Assembly (NCBI RefSeq): GCF_902686445.1
Contig: NC_062224.1
Coordinates: 20,563,123 to 20,627,122, forward strand
Direction: 5' to 3'
Source: Sciurus carolinensis
Taxonomy: Eukaryota > Chordata > Mammalia > Rodentia > Sciuridae
DNA: 64,000 nucleotides
Made by a program: the position numbers and the translations under genes. How positions within the stretch are numbered: the stretch's first letter is position 1; the number at the start of each line of letters is the position of its first letter. The notes beneath the pieces are model-generated. The model did not search any database. It saw only the letters and a program-made list of their open reading frames with translations, and was not told where the DNA came from. Shown here in pieces: positions 38,451 to 50,984 of the stretch.

Positions 38451-39799
38451 TTTCTTTCTGTACTTTAGCATTATATAACTGACTACTCCTCAAAGAAACA
38501 GAATATTTTTGGGAAGAGGAGGTAGATAAATAAGAAAATAACACCCACCTCAATCATTTTGGAAACAAATAAGCAAGCCCTTGAAAAAGTAGGTATAGTT
38601 TCTAGTGTTATAGCCCAAGCCAAGGCAAACTGTTAGAGGGGTCAGGCTTTTATCCTTTGATTGAAATTTTAAAAAAATATCTTAAAAATAGTAACAAGTA
38701 ATGCAGCATGGATGAAGGCATGGGCACATTAGAATACAATAAAATAAATGTATGTCATGAACCTTAATCAAGAACATTAAGATAAATGAAGACTAATATA
38801 CTTTCCTCAATACTCATTAAATGGTACCTATTTCAAATCTCATCTGTAATAATGTCACCTAAACTTCTAGATAATTAGGTGTTTAAATCCTCAGAAATAA
38901 TAGCTATTTCAGAATTTCCCTTAAACTCAGTAAAAGTATTACTACCTTTAGTAATACTTCTAAACATTGGTATATGACTAATTTAATTACCAAACATCAT
39001 GTCTAATACATGTATTTAAAATATTATACCAAGAGGGAGGAGTACAAAGAAGAACATGTCAATGAAGAAGAAAGAAATAAAGATCATATTTTCTGTAGTG
39101 AAAATATTCCATATAAAATTCACAGCAACTAGTATTTTTGAACATGGGATAACCAATGTCAGAATTCACTGAGAGCACAAATATTTTAAAATTCCCAAAT
39201 GAAATGTGAATCCAAGCCTCTCAATCCAGTTCAGTTATTGCTTAGATTGTTCTCCATGTCTTTCTTCCCAACTTGGTGAATAAAATTTGTAATAAGCGTT
39301 GTCAAACTTTAAGGAATTTTCAAGACTGTAAGACAGGTAAGGCATTGATGGGCGTTAATTTACAACAGGGCCTTTGTCAGAGAATAATTATTACAACATG
39401 CAAATGCTATTGAGAAAAGCTAGACCATATCAGTGATATGGAAAGACAGAATAACAGAAGATAGATGATAAAGACAGGCCTACACAGAGCTTCTTGTCTA
39501 TATTCTTGAGCTAGGATAGAGAGGGCAGTAAAACAGCTTTAATCTCAATTATGTTCCATTTCATCACATTCAATTATCATCACCTAACTTCCAGAAGAAA
39601 CTGAAAACTTAGGCAAGTTCAATGGTTGCCATGATTTAGCCATGGAGTAGAAGATATAATGTCCTTGACATTATCATCTATCAGTCACTTTTTTGCAGTC
39701 TTATTGTTTGTTATAGGTAAAGTAAAAATGTGCTTACTTATTCTAATTTTTCTTGGTTACTGGAACTGGAAATGAAGCTGAGCTCATTCTTTGTTCTTC

Positions 39800-39905
39800 T
39801 AGCAAATATTAATCAAGAACCTATAACTGATAGATAATTTGTTAGGTGTCAGGGATACAGGGTGAAGCACTGAACAATGAAATACGCAGGTATCTAGGTT
39901 GGAAG
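39800..39905 (+). repeat. Old mammalian repeat fragment
   Basis: GATAATTTGTTAGGTGTCAGG and GGATACAGGGTGAAGCACTG belong to the same unassigned old family as 15625-15775. Confidence 0.35.
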
Positions 39906-40540
39906 AGGAAAGAGGGATGAGCTAATGGAGGAATACTTTGTTTTCCCTTTAGAACTGTACAGAAAATATATTTAAATGTACTAAAAAAATTAAAGTATCA
40001 AGTCAAATAATAAGTACTACAGTATTATTTTACTTGAGATACAAATAATTTCAAAGAAGTATGCAATTTAACTTTTAATAGAAATTCTAATTTGATTTAG
40101 AAATATTTTGGAACATACAAATTTAAAAATTCTCTTTCTGCCATACAAATAATTTAGTTTTTAAAAAACTGACTACTGTGAAGTATTTCTCACATTGTCT
40201 GAGATACATCTGTCTTCCACAGTTGAAGAATTTATATCCTTATTTGCTTTCCATTAAAGCTCATCTCACAAATTTTTATATAGGACAATGATTTTTGAAA
40301 ATTATAAAGAGACATAAATAACAATGGGATTCTGAAAGTCGTTTTTTCCCTTCTATGTTTTTAATCACTACCTCAAAGAGAAATTGACGCTCAGAGATTC
40401 AGAAGACTTTCCAAGTTGTTTTCTCTACCTGTTTCTTTTTTCTAAAATACTGTGATAGGAAAATCATGCATCTTAGCAGTTTTGGAACATCTGTGTGCAA
40501 TAAGCAAAAACAAAAAGGACCCATTCTTTAATTTTAGGAT

Positions 40541-40757
40541 TTTTTTTTTTTTTTTTTTTGTACTAGGGATTGAACCCAGGAGCACTTAACCACTAGAGCC
40601 GCATATCCCCAGTCCTTTTTATTTTTATTTAGAGACAGGGTCTTACTGAGTTGCTTAGAGCCTTACTAAGTTGCTGAGGCTGGTTTTGAACTTGCCATCC
40701 TCCTGCTTCAGCCTCCTGAGCCACTGGAATTACAGGCGTGTCTCACTGTGCTAGGCT
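40541..40757 (-). mobile_element. Dimeric ID/7SL-like SINE
   Basis: Read on the minus strand, the head gives the B1-like strings TGTAATTCCAGTGGCTCAGG and GCAAGTTCAAAACCAGCC. The ID-like tail contains GGTTCAATCCCTAGTAC before a poly-A. This layout is the common dimeric SINE of squirrels. Target duplications are not obvious. Confidence 0.8.
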
Positions 40758-41301
40758 ATGATCTACATTTCTAACTAGAGTTCTACTTCAGTGAAAAAAT
40801 ATTTTACTCTTTCAAACAGTCATTTATTTTGTACTAATAAATTACATCATTTTATAAAGATAAAGCTGATTCAGAATGCAAGTTTGCTAATATATTTACC
40901 ATCACTCTTTCCTATTGACTCTTGACACTACTGTAAGTCTACGCAACTTCTTGGCAAAGATTTCCCACAGCTTCAAGGTAAAACTCATCTTATACCTCTC
41001 CATGGTCCCTGCTCTGCATAAAAAACTTTCTGCATAAAATCAGGGAATAATTCAGCTTTCAGTACAGATTTCTGAGCTAACTGAATATATATGAATTTAT
41101 TCTTAAATAGCAATCTGGATATTAAAAATAATCTGATGGTAAACAGCTGCTTAAAGAAATTGGAATGTAGAAATAAAAAGATACTTTTGCTACTCATTAG
41201 AAAACATCAAATTAAGAGAGATTAGATGTAGAATATCTTAATGCTACGTGCTTAAAGAGAAATAAATAAAAATTGATACAGGATAGTGTAAAAAATTACA
41301 G

Positions 41302-41491
41302 CAGTTGGGTATAGTGGCGCATGCCTGTAATCCCAGGGGCTCTGGAGGCTGAGATAGAAGGATCACAAGTTCAAAGCCAGCCTCAGTAACTTAGGAAGGC
41401 CCTATACTACTTAGTAAGAGACTGTCTTGAAATAAAAAAATAAAAATGGCTCAGTGGTTAAGTGCCCCTGGGAACTTGGTACCCTCCCACA
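41302..41491 (+). mobile_element. Dimeric ID/7SL-like SINE with target duplication
   Basis: The 7SL-like head has GTGGCGCATGCCTGTAATCC and CAAGTTCAAAGCCAGCCTC. The ID-like tail begins at GGCTCAGTGGTTAAGTGCCC. AAAAAATTACAG lies on both sides (41290-41301 and 41492-41503). The B box of the tail is decayed. Confidence 0.88.
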
Positions 41492-42004
41492 AAAAAATTA
41501 CAGAAAACTCCTGGCTCATGTTTTTCAAGACAAGTCCTAGGGTGACAGGACAAAGACACTGATGGGAAGATAATAAAAACATCACCATCTCACAATTTAA
41601 CTTCCTCTTTCCTCTTGGTTCCTGTACCCTTATCACTAGAGTCCTGATACTGGCTGAATTCCTTTCTCTCAAGTCTTGATACTTCAGCCTAATTCCTAAA
41701 GTATGACCTAGGCTTTAGCTCCACCATCTATTTCTTCTTTTAGTTTCTCTAACTATCTTACCTGAATAGAGACCTGGTTCTTGCTAAGGACCTGCATTTT
41801 CTGCAGCCCTCTCAAGCTGTCAATCATTTTGTCCTGAGTGACCTCCCTCAGGGCTGGGAAGTAGGATCAGTTCCCTTTGCTCCCTATGTACCTTTTCCCA
41901 GAATTATCAAGAATTAATGTATAAAAAAATGCCCATTGCTTTTCATAGTTCCCTCACCACTAGTGGAAAAAATTGCTACCTATTAAGTTTTTTCTCTGAA
42001 GGAG

Positions 42005-42540
42005 GGCAGAATTTAGTGGCAGTATACTTATGCATTGTTTAAATGATGGGGATATGTTCTGAGAAATGTATTGTTAGGCAATTCTGTCATTGTGTGAACA
42101 TCATGAAGTGTACTATATAGATAGGTCAGTCACTTGATGTGGCCTCTTGATACAATCAAGAGACTCCGTAAATATGAGCTGCATAAGGCTGTTTCTCAGG
42201 TAACACAGCACAATGTTTTAAAGTAATCTTTAAGGAGTCTACTCTAAAATAACAATGAAAAGTATTTTATGATAAATATATAATCCATTAGCAGTCATTT
42301 ATGATCAATATCAAATTTTAGGTTCTGTACTTAGTGGAATGTGGTGAATGAATGGCAGTACAGTAGGTCTGTTCACACAAGCATCCCCATGAACATGAGT
42401 CATGCACTGCACTATAATGTATGATGGCTACTGCATCAGTAGGTAATACATTTTCAGCTCCATTATAATCTTATGGGATCACCATTGTATATACAGACTG
42501 CCATTAACCAAATACCATTATGTGGCGTGTGACTAAATAA
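42005..42540 (+). mobile_element. Old DNA-transposon-like repeat
   Basis: It starts near TGTTTAAATGATGGGGATATG, TTCTGAGAAATGTATTGTTAGG and TGTGAACATCATGAAG. It ends near TCTTATGGGATCACCATTG and CATTATGTGGCGTGTGACT. The two ends are imperfect inverted repeats. I recognise the family as a common mammalian element, probably a nonautonomous DNA transposon, but do not name it. Confidence 0.45.
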
Positions 42541-43384
42541 TGAAAATATTCTGTGATACTGAAGAGCTATTGTAGAAGTAGTAGTTAAGCAAATGAGTTA
42601 GGAACATTGTGGTCAGAATGGAATTCTTCAGTGAGTGATTTTGGAGGTAGAAGAGTTTAAGATGGCAGAAAGCCTTTATAAAGTGAGAGAGATCACTGAA
42701 ATGAAGGGATTTAAGTGTTGGTTGAGAGTGGCACAGTTTTAGATGTCTGCTAAGATAATGTATTGGAGAAAAAAATATGAATAAGTATAAATATTGGAAG
42801 ATTTACACATACATAGGCAAGAATTTTAAGATCTGATGGCTCTTATTTGTTTTTTCAAGTACAGTTCATCTACTAAGAGAAAAAGAAACATGAATTGTTT
42901 CTAGGTCTGAGGAAAGACATCAGACTTGAAAATGTTCCAAGGGTCCTTCATCAGGGTAACTATAAAAATGTTATGAAACAGCCAAAGTTGAACTGAGATT
43001 AGTGATCATTATGATCCAGAAAGTTCATCTGATTATTTCCTTGGAGTCAGTGGTCCTATATGTTACAGAACCATGGGATTCACCTGGAGTACTTATTAAG
43101 CAGATTGATGGACCCCAGGTCCCAGAGTGACTGACTGAGAAAGTCTGAAATGTGTCCCCGAACTGCATTTCTAGTACGTTCCCAGGTGATGCTGCTCATG
43201 GGGCCATGCTTTCAGAATATAATTCTAATACACACTCTGAATTTGGTACATTTCTCTTTTTTAAAAAACATATTCTGAAAGCAATCAAGGTTGAATTTGC
43301 TGATACCTCATATTGCTTTCCTGATTCTTTAAATTCCTTTTAGATGTTTTCAATAAATAGCCACCCTCTGTGGCTACATATATA

Positions 43385-43532
43385 TGTGACTATATGACCA
43401 GTGGGATTCTACATCATGTACAAGCAGAACAATGAGAAATTAAACTCCATCTATATGTGATGTATCAAAGTGCATTCTACTGTCATGTATAACTAAGTAG
43501 AACAAATAAAAAAATATAAAAATAAATAAACC
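43385..43532 (+). mobile_element. 5'-truncated L1 3' end
   Basis: GCAGAACAATGAGAAATTAAAC, TGTATCAAAGTGCATTCTAC and TGTCATGTATAACTAAGTAG followed by an A-rich tail match the 3' end of the L1 copy at 53590-54175. Confidence 0.75.
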
Positions 43533-43559
43533 GCCATCCAGCATCATTTACAGTGTATT

Positions 43560-43960
43560 TCAACCCTTTTCTACTTAGATATTTCCTTCATGTTTCATAT
43601 AATTCCCACCCACCTCCATCTGCCACTATTTCTATCAAATAGAATGTTCTTTACACTTCTTTAGAGTAGCCTAAATATTAAGTATGGCTCAAGGAGCTTC
43701 TTTATAAAGATTCCTTGGTTTTGATCCAAACTCTTGACTTCCTTTATTGAACTATTAATGCATCAAGACTCTTTGTCACCTGATTTTGCTTTTTAACAAT
43801 TTGTAACAATTCTCATTTATTTATATTAACCAATGGTAAGCTACCCGATGAAAAGCATAAGGTTTTTGAATATTGTCTATCTCCACAAAAGTGTTCAATG
43901 CAGCACTAGAGGAATTACAGGTACCTAGTGAATTGTTAATTTTATGAAATTCCCAGTTTT
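43560..43960 (+). mobile_element. Possible L2-like fragment
   Basis: Weak, ordered resemblance to the L2 3' region (GATTCCTTGGTTTTGATC, GAAAAGCATAAGG). It is too diverged to be sure. Confidence 0.25.
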
Positions 43961-45402
43961 TGATAAAGTTCACTTAAGATGAATTGCAGAATGTTGTCAA
44001 TTGTGTATTCCTAAGGTATACATATAGAAATGTATACACTCTTCAGAGAGCAATATAAACTTTAAAAAGATCTTGAATACATCTCAAAGCCAATGGGTAA
44101 AAAATGGTAGGTGGATAGGTCATGCTATCTGATTGTTGGTGTTACACATGTATTTTGAGTTTTTTTTTTTTAATAAAACAGCAGAAAACTAGTGGATTTT
44201 TCTTCATAGTAATATAAGGAAATGACTTTGCTTACTTTGGTTAATTTGCATTGAAGCATATAAAATAAGGAAACAGGTTTATACTAAGTAGACATTTTAT
44301 ATTAATCAACTTGTTTTCATATTAAGACTAAAGTCAAAATCAGAATTGCTTCCTACCTTATTTTCTGCTTTATCTTTTGAAAGTCATATTGTTCAATGAT
44401 AAAGTGTATGTATTATAATTATAACCATTCCCTTTACATGCCCACATTATTTCATTATAGATTCAGGTCCATAAGGATTCCAAAATATCTTGCCCAGAAA
44501 TGTATTCTACATTTGAATTGAAATCCAATAGAAAAAAAAAAAAGAAATCCAATAGATACATATTTTATTAGATATGTTTGCATCCAAGATTAGTATGTTT
44601 TATAGATGACCTTCAAAATTAAGGTTTGTCCTATGGTTTATTGAGTGAACAGCAACAAAATAATAAATATATTTTTTTATTATCTGCTTTTTGTACCTCT
44701 GTATTGTTTACCCCTCTCTATTGTATCTCTGTATTATTTTTCAAAAACTGGGGTGATGGTAAAGTAACCTGTATTTTTAACCTAAGTTACGATGTAGTTT
44801 CTTTTAAATTCTCCAGTTTCTCTGCCACATAACTCTTGCTACCCCCCAGTAGCATAGCTTGATTTTTATGTAATATTTAATCTGGAGAGGACTACTTGTA
44901 AATTTTCTTTAGAGATAAGCATAGGAAAGAAAAATGAATCTGAAGTTTTGCAGAAGCAATCTCTTCACAAAGAGTGCCCTATATACCAAATCTGATGTAT
45001 CACAGGCCTAAAAGATAGAAAAAATAACATGTTTCTTATTTTTCCTTCCAACTAAAGACATGTCAAGATGATAACTAGTAGTAATCAAACTGAAGGCCAA
45101 CTGATGAGATTATTCATTCATTCATTTATTTATTTCTTCATAGCATTTCTCCATTCTGATTTACCTGATTCTATTTTTTTTTTCAACAAAGCTACATAGC
45201 TTTGAAAAAGAATGGAAACTTCCAGAAAAAGTCTGCATTCCACATGTCATCACAGTCATTTTCATAATGTTGTTCTACCACAACCAGATTAGGTAAAATT
45301 TCTTTATGTTTTGTAAAAAGATTTGGCAAAGGTTTAAAGAAGTCAATTTTAATGCTACTGAGAAAAGGACAAGACAATCACATGTTATCAGTTATCACAT
45401 AC

Positions 45403-45641
45403 CAACTGCTGTCATGTAATCCCAGCGGTCAATGAGGCACATATTGAAGATGAGGTGATCAGATGTTTGTCCCTGGCCAATAAGTGAAATCTGCCTCTCC
45501 AAATTCTGGCATACTGATGAAGTCCAGCCAACGAGAAACCAGAACACTACCAAGAGTATTACTGCCAGCATCTTCATGACCCGGCCACCAGTCATGTAAG
45601 GAATTCGTTGTGCTGTTCGTGAAAGAAACACCTTCAAAACC
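45403..45641 (-). CDS. GPR158: GPR158 coding exon with second intracellular loop, TM4 and ECL2
   Basis: This 239-bp exon encodes one split base, 79 codons and a final G that pairs with CT of the next exon to make Ala. It starts VLKVFLSRTAQRIPYMTGG (intracellular end of TM3 and the second loop). TM4 follows, with MLAVILLVVFWFLVGW. The second extracellular loop contains two cysteines (SSVCQN and FNMCL), either of which could pair with the conserved TM3 cysteine. It ends DRWDYMTAV at the start of TM5. The acceptor is TTCCAG (AG at 45643-45642) and the donor is GTATGT starting at 45402. Upstream exons for the signal peptide, ligand-binding ectodomain and TM1-TM3 are not in the window. Confidence 0.95.
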
Positions 45642-48429
45642 CTGGAAACACAGAAGATCAAGTGTGAAAGCAAACCTAAGAGAAATTAAAACTCTAAAAT
45701 AAAATATCTTATTTTTCTATATAAAATTTAAACCCACCAAAGCTCACATGTTTGGAGTTTAGATATGAGAAAAACCAGAAACAGTTCATATTTGTATTTC
45801 ATTTTAGTTTACCTTCCAATAGTTAAATATCTTCATTAGAAGCCATTGGGTCAACAAATTCATATCTGATGGAATACTTTTGAACATGTCTTATTATTTC
45901 AAGAAAAATTCTGAAGATTTTAGAAAAATCTGTAGAAAAACACTACCCAAATGATAGGGTTTCTGGAGGATCAAAAAATAGTTCTGAAAGTTAAGTAGTT
46001 GGGTTTTAAAATATTATATTAAGTCAAATTCTTCCTTGAACCAATTATTTGTTTTCATAAGAGAATATTATTACAAGTATTTTCTGGACAAAATTTCATG
46101 TGAACTTCCTTCATAGTCATTTTATCATATTATCAAAAAGAATAACAAATGATTATAAAAACAATAAGAGGGATATTTAAGCACTAGGTTAATTGAATAA
46201 GATCATTGCAGTAATGAAGAAGATTAGGATGACCTTTAAGAAACGTGATTTTTAAAAAATTTGGAGCATTTTCTGTATATATGACTCAAATAGCCAGTGT
46301 TAAGAACTATTGGATTAAATGATATCTTAAAATTGTTCCTCCTTTAAATATTGTGGGAAGACAAAATCTAACCTTATTATAGGAATCCTCTATCCACTCA
46401 TTCTTCAATTTCATCCATAGAATATTCTCAGCAGATTTTAACTCTCTACTGCCACACTGACATTTTTTCACAGAATTTTGGTTTAACATAAACCAACATA
46501 TAGGGATAGTCAGTAAACGTTTAAATCTAGGAAGATTCTACATGCAAATTTCTTCCAAAATATTCTAGATTCTTATTCCTATTTAAAGAACCCACACATC
46601 ATGAATCCAGTGTAACTACTGCAACACAGTGTAGTAGATAATACATTTTGGTGACTTAGGCTACAAAGAGAACAATAAAATCTAAAAATATGACCCACAG
46701 TCTAAAAGAGTGGTGAATTATTATATATACTTCTCTAATGCCTTTTTGTTTAACCAACCATATAAATGAATAGACCAATTATTACTCCCAAATATTTTGG
46801 ATAAGAAGTCTTCCATTGTAATTAGCAGATCAAAAGACTCAAAAGAACTCCACAAAAATATTTTGGAAAATTAATATTTTTTCCAGTTCCTATACTATTT
46901 CTGTGAAGAAAAATACTATGTATGTTTCACTAGGCATGCATCACTATGAACACATAATCATTTCTGCTTATAACTGAATGAAATCTAAATTGGGAATGAT
47001 GAAGGCTCTCAACAGAGAAAACCCGACCTATTTTTCTGGTCTTCTGTATTTTATCTAGGGAAGAAAAATATTATTGCAAATTCTAGTTTTACTTAATTAG
47101 AATATCTGAAGGATAATTATAATGAACAAATAATAACAATCATGCATTAGGTATCGTGCTAAGCAACAAGGGAGGCATAAGATTCTTATATCAAGGTATC
47201 ATATCATATCATAACAAGGTAGGAGGTATTCTAGATGAAGGGAATCACAAAGTATAAAGCAGAGAAATGTAAGTTATCTTTGGGATGTCAGGTAGAACTG
47301 CTGGCAGAAGGAATTTGGTCTCTGATATCTAGGAACTCCTAGGGAGTTTTACAAGAAATTTTATCAGGTTGAAAATCACTGCTTTGGAGAAAAAGTAGTT
47401 ATTATCTATATTTTGATTCCATGGCAAAGATGTAGAAAATCATTCATTTTCTGACACTTGAAGATTTTATAATTCTCACTGAAACACTAAACCTCAAACA
47501 GTTAATAATGGGTTCATTAAATGACTATTTCCTTAATCAGATGAACTTTGATTACAGAGTAAATCTATAAGATCTAACTTTGGTAATCTTTTAATCAAGA
47601 AATTATACTTCTAAATTATCAGAAACGCCCATGTTTCCCACATGACCCTTTGGGTATTTATTGTATATCCTGAGAATTCAAGATTGCCATAGATCCCATA
47701 ATCTAATTTCCAGAGATGAAAAAGCAAAACAAGCCCTCATGTGTCTCCCATTATTGATTTTACTGGCTTTAAAATAATAGGAAATATAACATAATTCTGC
47801 ATTTAAACCTATGTATTTCAGTATACAGGTTTTTTGTAAAATTGGATAAGATGCACTTTTCTAGCACCTTAAAATAAAATGAAGAAATTCTGCTATACCT
47901 TTAAAATATGAGCACTTGTTAGTTTATACAAGCTCACTCCTAGAATCCAAATTCTAAAAAAGAATACTTAGACATGTGTTTTTATGAAATACAGCTGTAA
48001 AAAGAAATCGTCATTAAACTTCCAATATAGATGACCTTTCCACTATTTTTTTTCAAAGGTAAATCTTTAGGAAACCATCTGTTCAGAAGACTTACTATTT
48101 CTGAAGAAGTATATAGGAGAAGACTGCTAGATATTTCCAGAATTTATTATAATGGTATATTTAAAGTATAATTTTAGTTCTCATTGTCAATAGCACATAA
48201 ATTCATAGAAATTATGCTGAAATGATGAAGAAAAAGGGCAATCCAAGAATTATCTATCACTATACTTATCTGCCCCTACTTTTCTCACTTCCTACACACT
48301 TCTGGTTTGAACTCATATGACTTCACTGTAAGGGCTTGTACTTAGGTTATTAATTAACTTATGCATATGCAATTGGTACTGTTCACATTTTATTTTACTT
48401 GATTTCTCTCCAGCTTTTGGCATGATTGA

Positions 48430-49870
48430 AGTGCACAGCTTCCTTTGTGTCACATTATCCTGATTTTCTTCCTGTCAGCTCCTTTTTAGTCTCTATTGCA
48501 GATTCCTCTTCCTCAGACTTCCCTTTAAATGGCAGTGTTTTCAAGGATCTACTAAATGTCACAATTTCTATTCTCATTCTCTCTATCACACCTAAACAAC
48601 TTCATCTGTTACCACATTTCATTTGCCAACTATCTGCCAATAAGTCCTAAATCTATATCTTCAGTTCAAATCAGTCTTCTGAGCCCAATATCTATATACT
48701 CAATCGTCTATTGGACATGAGCAGATCCCCAAATAAAATCAGCCCCCCCTTTCACTCTGTCCTTCTTCTACCCACTTTGTTCTGAAAGGTCTATCTTAGT
48801 GAATAGTACAACTTAATTGCACGAAGCAAAAACTTAGGAATAAACTTTGATTTTTCTTCCTCAACCATATTCCAGCAATAAAATGAACCATCAATACTTT
48901 AAATTCTATTTCTTAATTATCTTTCAAATTCTATTTCCTCCATCCTCACTGTCACTGCATAACTCCTGGTCACCACCTTTTCCCCATCGTAGCTTCCTAA
49001 CTAGTCTCCTTCCTAGTCTTGCCCACCTTCAGTCCATATTCCGTACAGAAGCCATCTGATCCTTCCATCTTGTACTTCTGATCATGTTACTCCATGTTTA
49101 CAATTCTTCCATGTGTACTCACCCAAGTCATAGGTGCCTCTGTCCTATGTAAAGGCTTTTAAATGTGGGTTCTTATGCACTTTGGTTGCCTCATCTCTCA
49201 CCAATTTCTCCTTCCACAGTCCTGTAGATCCCTCTGGATTACATGCAGGCATTGTCTATCTGAGCCTTTGCTCAGCCTTCCTCTTTGCTGCTCCTCCAAA
49301 CAATGCAAACTTAAAGTTCAGTTGACTCCTACCTATCCCTTCATGACTCAGTTTAAATGTTTGTTCTAACCTGTGGTTCCCAAATCAGTAGCACCAATAT
49401 CGTTTGGAAACTTGTTAGAAATGAAAATACTTAGATCCCTACAGAACTACTAAGCCATAAACTGGAGGGAGGACTAACCAACTATTTTAACAAACCCTCC
49501 AACTAATGATGATGAAGGTTTAAGTTTAAGAATTCCTGTTCTAAACTGTTTTTCCCAATAGGCCTAAAATGGGTACAGGAGCCTTTTCCAATAGGCTACT
49601 CTAGCCTTCTAGATAGATTTTTGAGTTTTTTATTATGTTGGCACCAGAATTTAAAGTTGTTAGTAAGTTTTCCACTTTCAGAAGATTTGCATTTGTTTGT
49701 GAATTTGCAGTACCTTTTTTATTTACAAAAATGAATGAACATATACATCTTTGAGTCATTCCATCTATTAATTTATCTGCAATAATACTAACATTTTTAA
49801 GTTCTCCATTTGAGTTTAAGTTCTATTTATCTTCCTACCTTCATAGAAATTCAATAAATGCTTGTTATAA
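48430..49870 (+). mobile_element. Possible L2-like LINE remnants
   Basis: Pyrimidine-rich sequence with CAGTCCATATTCCGTACAGA, CTGATCATGTTACTCCATG and a terminal AAATTCAATAAATGCTTGTT resembles decayed LINE 3' sequence, perhaps more than one copy. Short frames here are by-products. Confidence 0.35.
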
Positions 49871-49924
49871 AAGTTATGAGGAGATGGGTATCTATTGTGA
49901 ATGTAAAGTCATTCAATTCTTGAC

Positions 49925-49952
<28 letters not shown>
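49925..49952. repeat. A28 homopolymer
   Basis: A pure A run without an obvious attached SINE or LINE on its left. Confidence 0.95.
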
Positions 49953-49956
<4 letters not shown>

Positions 49957-50429
49957 GAAAGTAAAGTGTACAAAAAGGGTTTCAGGTTGCTGCTTGACAT
50001 TCTATTTTCAATAGTGACCAATTTCATCAACCTTTTCAACAAGTTTTCAAAATCTCATTTTCAGAAGTTAACTGAAAATACTTTTTGGTCACTGGATAGA
50101 TTTTAGGCAAGCATTACAAATTATAGGTATAACCTGGATAGAAATAAGCTTTAGACATTTTTCAGACATGAAGTTCCAACAAGATTATTTTGTGTACACT
50201 GTTACTGCTGTTATAAGAAAGAAAAACTCACAACTGGGTCTCCCAAATATGTATGTTTTTATCTATTTCAGTGATCTAAGCAAGTTTTCATATTGCACAT
50301 TGTTCTTCTTCTCAGCTTATTGAAGGTAGATAGAATAAAAAGAAATGATTAAAAAAAAGGAAGAAAGTAAGGAAGGGAGGGAGGATTGGTAAAGTTGCAA
50401 GGCTGTTATAGGTTAAATCTTAGATTGTC

Positions 50430-50610
50430 AGACCTGGAAGAAATGTTGGGATTATCTATTCTGATCCTATTAAAAACAGGAAAGAATTATGAGGCCTAGC
50501 AGGAGAGTCTTTTGTCTAAAGTCATAGTCAGTGAATAACAGAATCACTACAAAATGATCCTCTTACTCTCACTTGAGTACTTTTTTCAATTATACTAGGT
50601 TACTAAAAGA
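50430..50610 (-). repeat. Possible MIR-like fragment
   Basis: GACCTGGAAGAAATGTTGGG, ATGAGGCCTAGCAGGAGAG and CTAAAGTCATAGTCAGTGA resemble old SINE/LINE text around a GGAAACTGAGGC-type core. Weak. Confidence 0.35.
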
Positions 50611-50947
50611 GAACTATCAGCTGGCTCAGAAACATACCATCTTTTAAAAGCACACGAATCTTCTTCTCCAAACATGCTGCATTTCCTCCACTTTTCCAAG
50701 TACTTTCCTCTGTAATCCAGATGCTCACAGTTTTGATTACCATCCCTTCTAGCCAAACTGATTCAAACTTCACTTATCCTTATACATGAATTAGAAACAA
50801 ACAAACAAACAAAAAGAATGGATAATCTGAATACAGTCTAGGATACCTGTGGTATAGCATCAAGCATACCAACATATGCATAATATAGGAGTCTCAGGAA
50901 CACAGAAGAAAGAAAAGAATCTGAAAGAAATCTGAAGGAATTATGGC

Positions 50948-50970
50948 TAACACACACACACACACACAAG
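50948..50970. repeat. (CA)n microsatellite
   Basis: About 20 bp of perfect CA repeats. Confidence 0.9.
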
Positions 50971-50984
50971 CCGTCATCATTATC

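Larger units (their letters stand above)
31190..45402 (-). other. GPR158 intron between the TM4 and TM5 exons
   Basis: This 14213-bp GT-AG intron holds MIR, L2, ERV1-like LTR, L1 3'-end, MaLR-like, DNA-transposon-like and dimeric SINE copies plus simple repeats, listed separately. Between them (about 34700-36200, 36650-38200, 38500-39780, 39910-40530, 44000-45400) I see only AT-rich unique sequence. Confidence 0.9.
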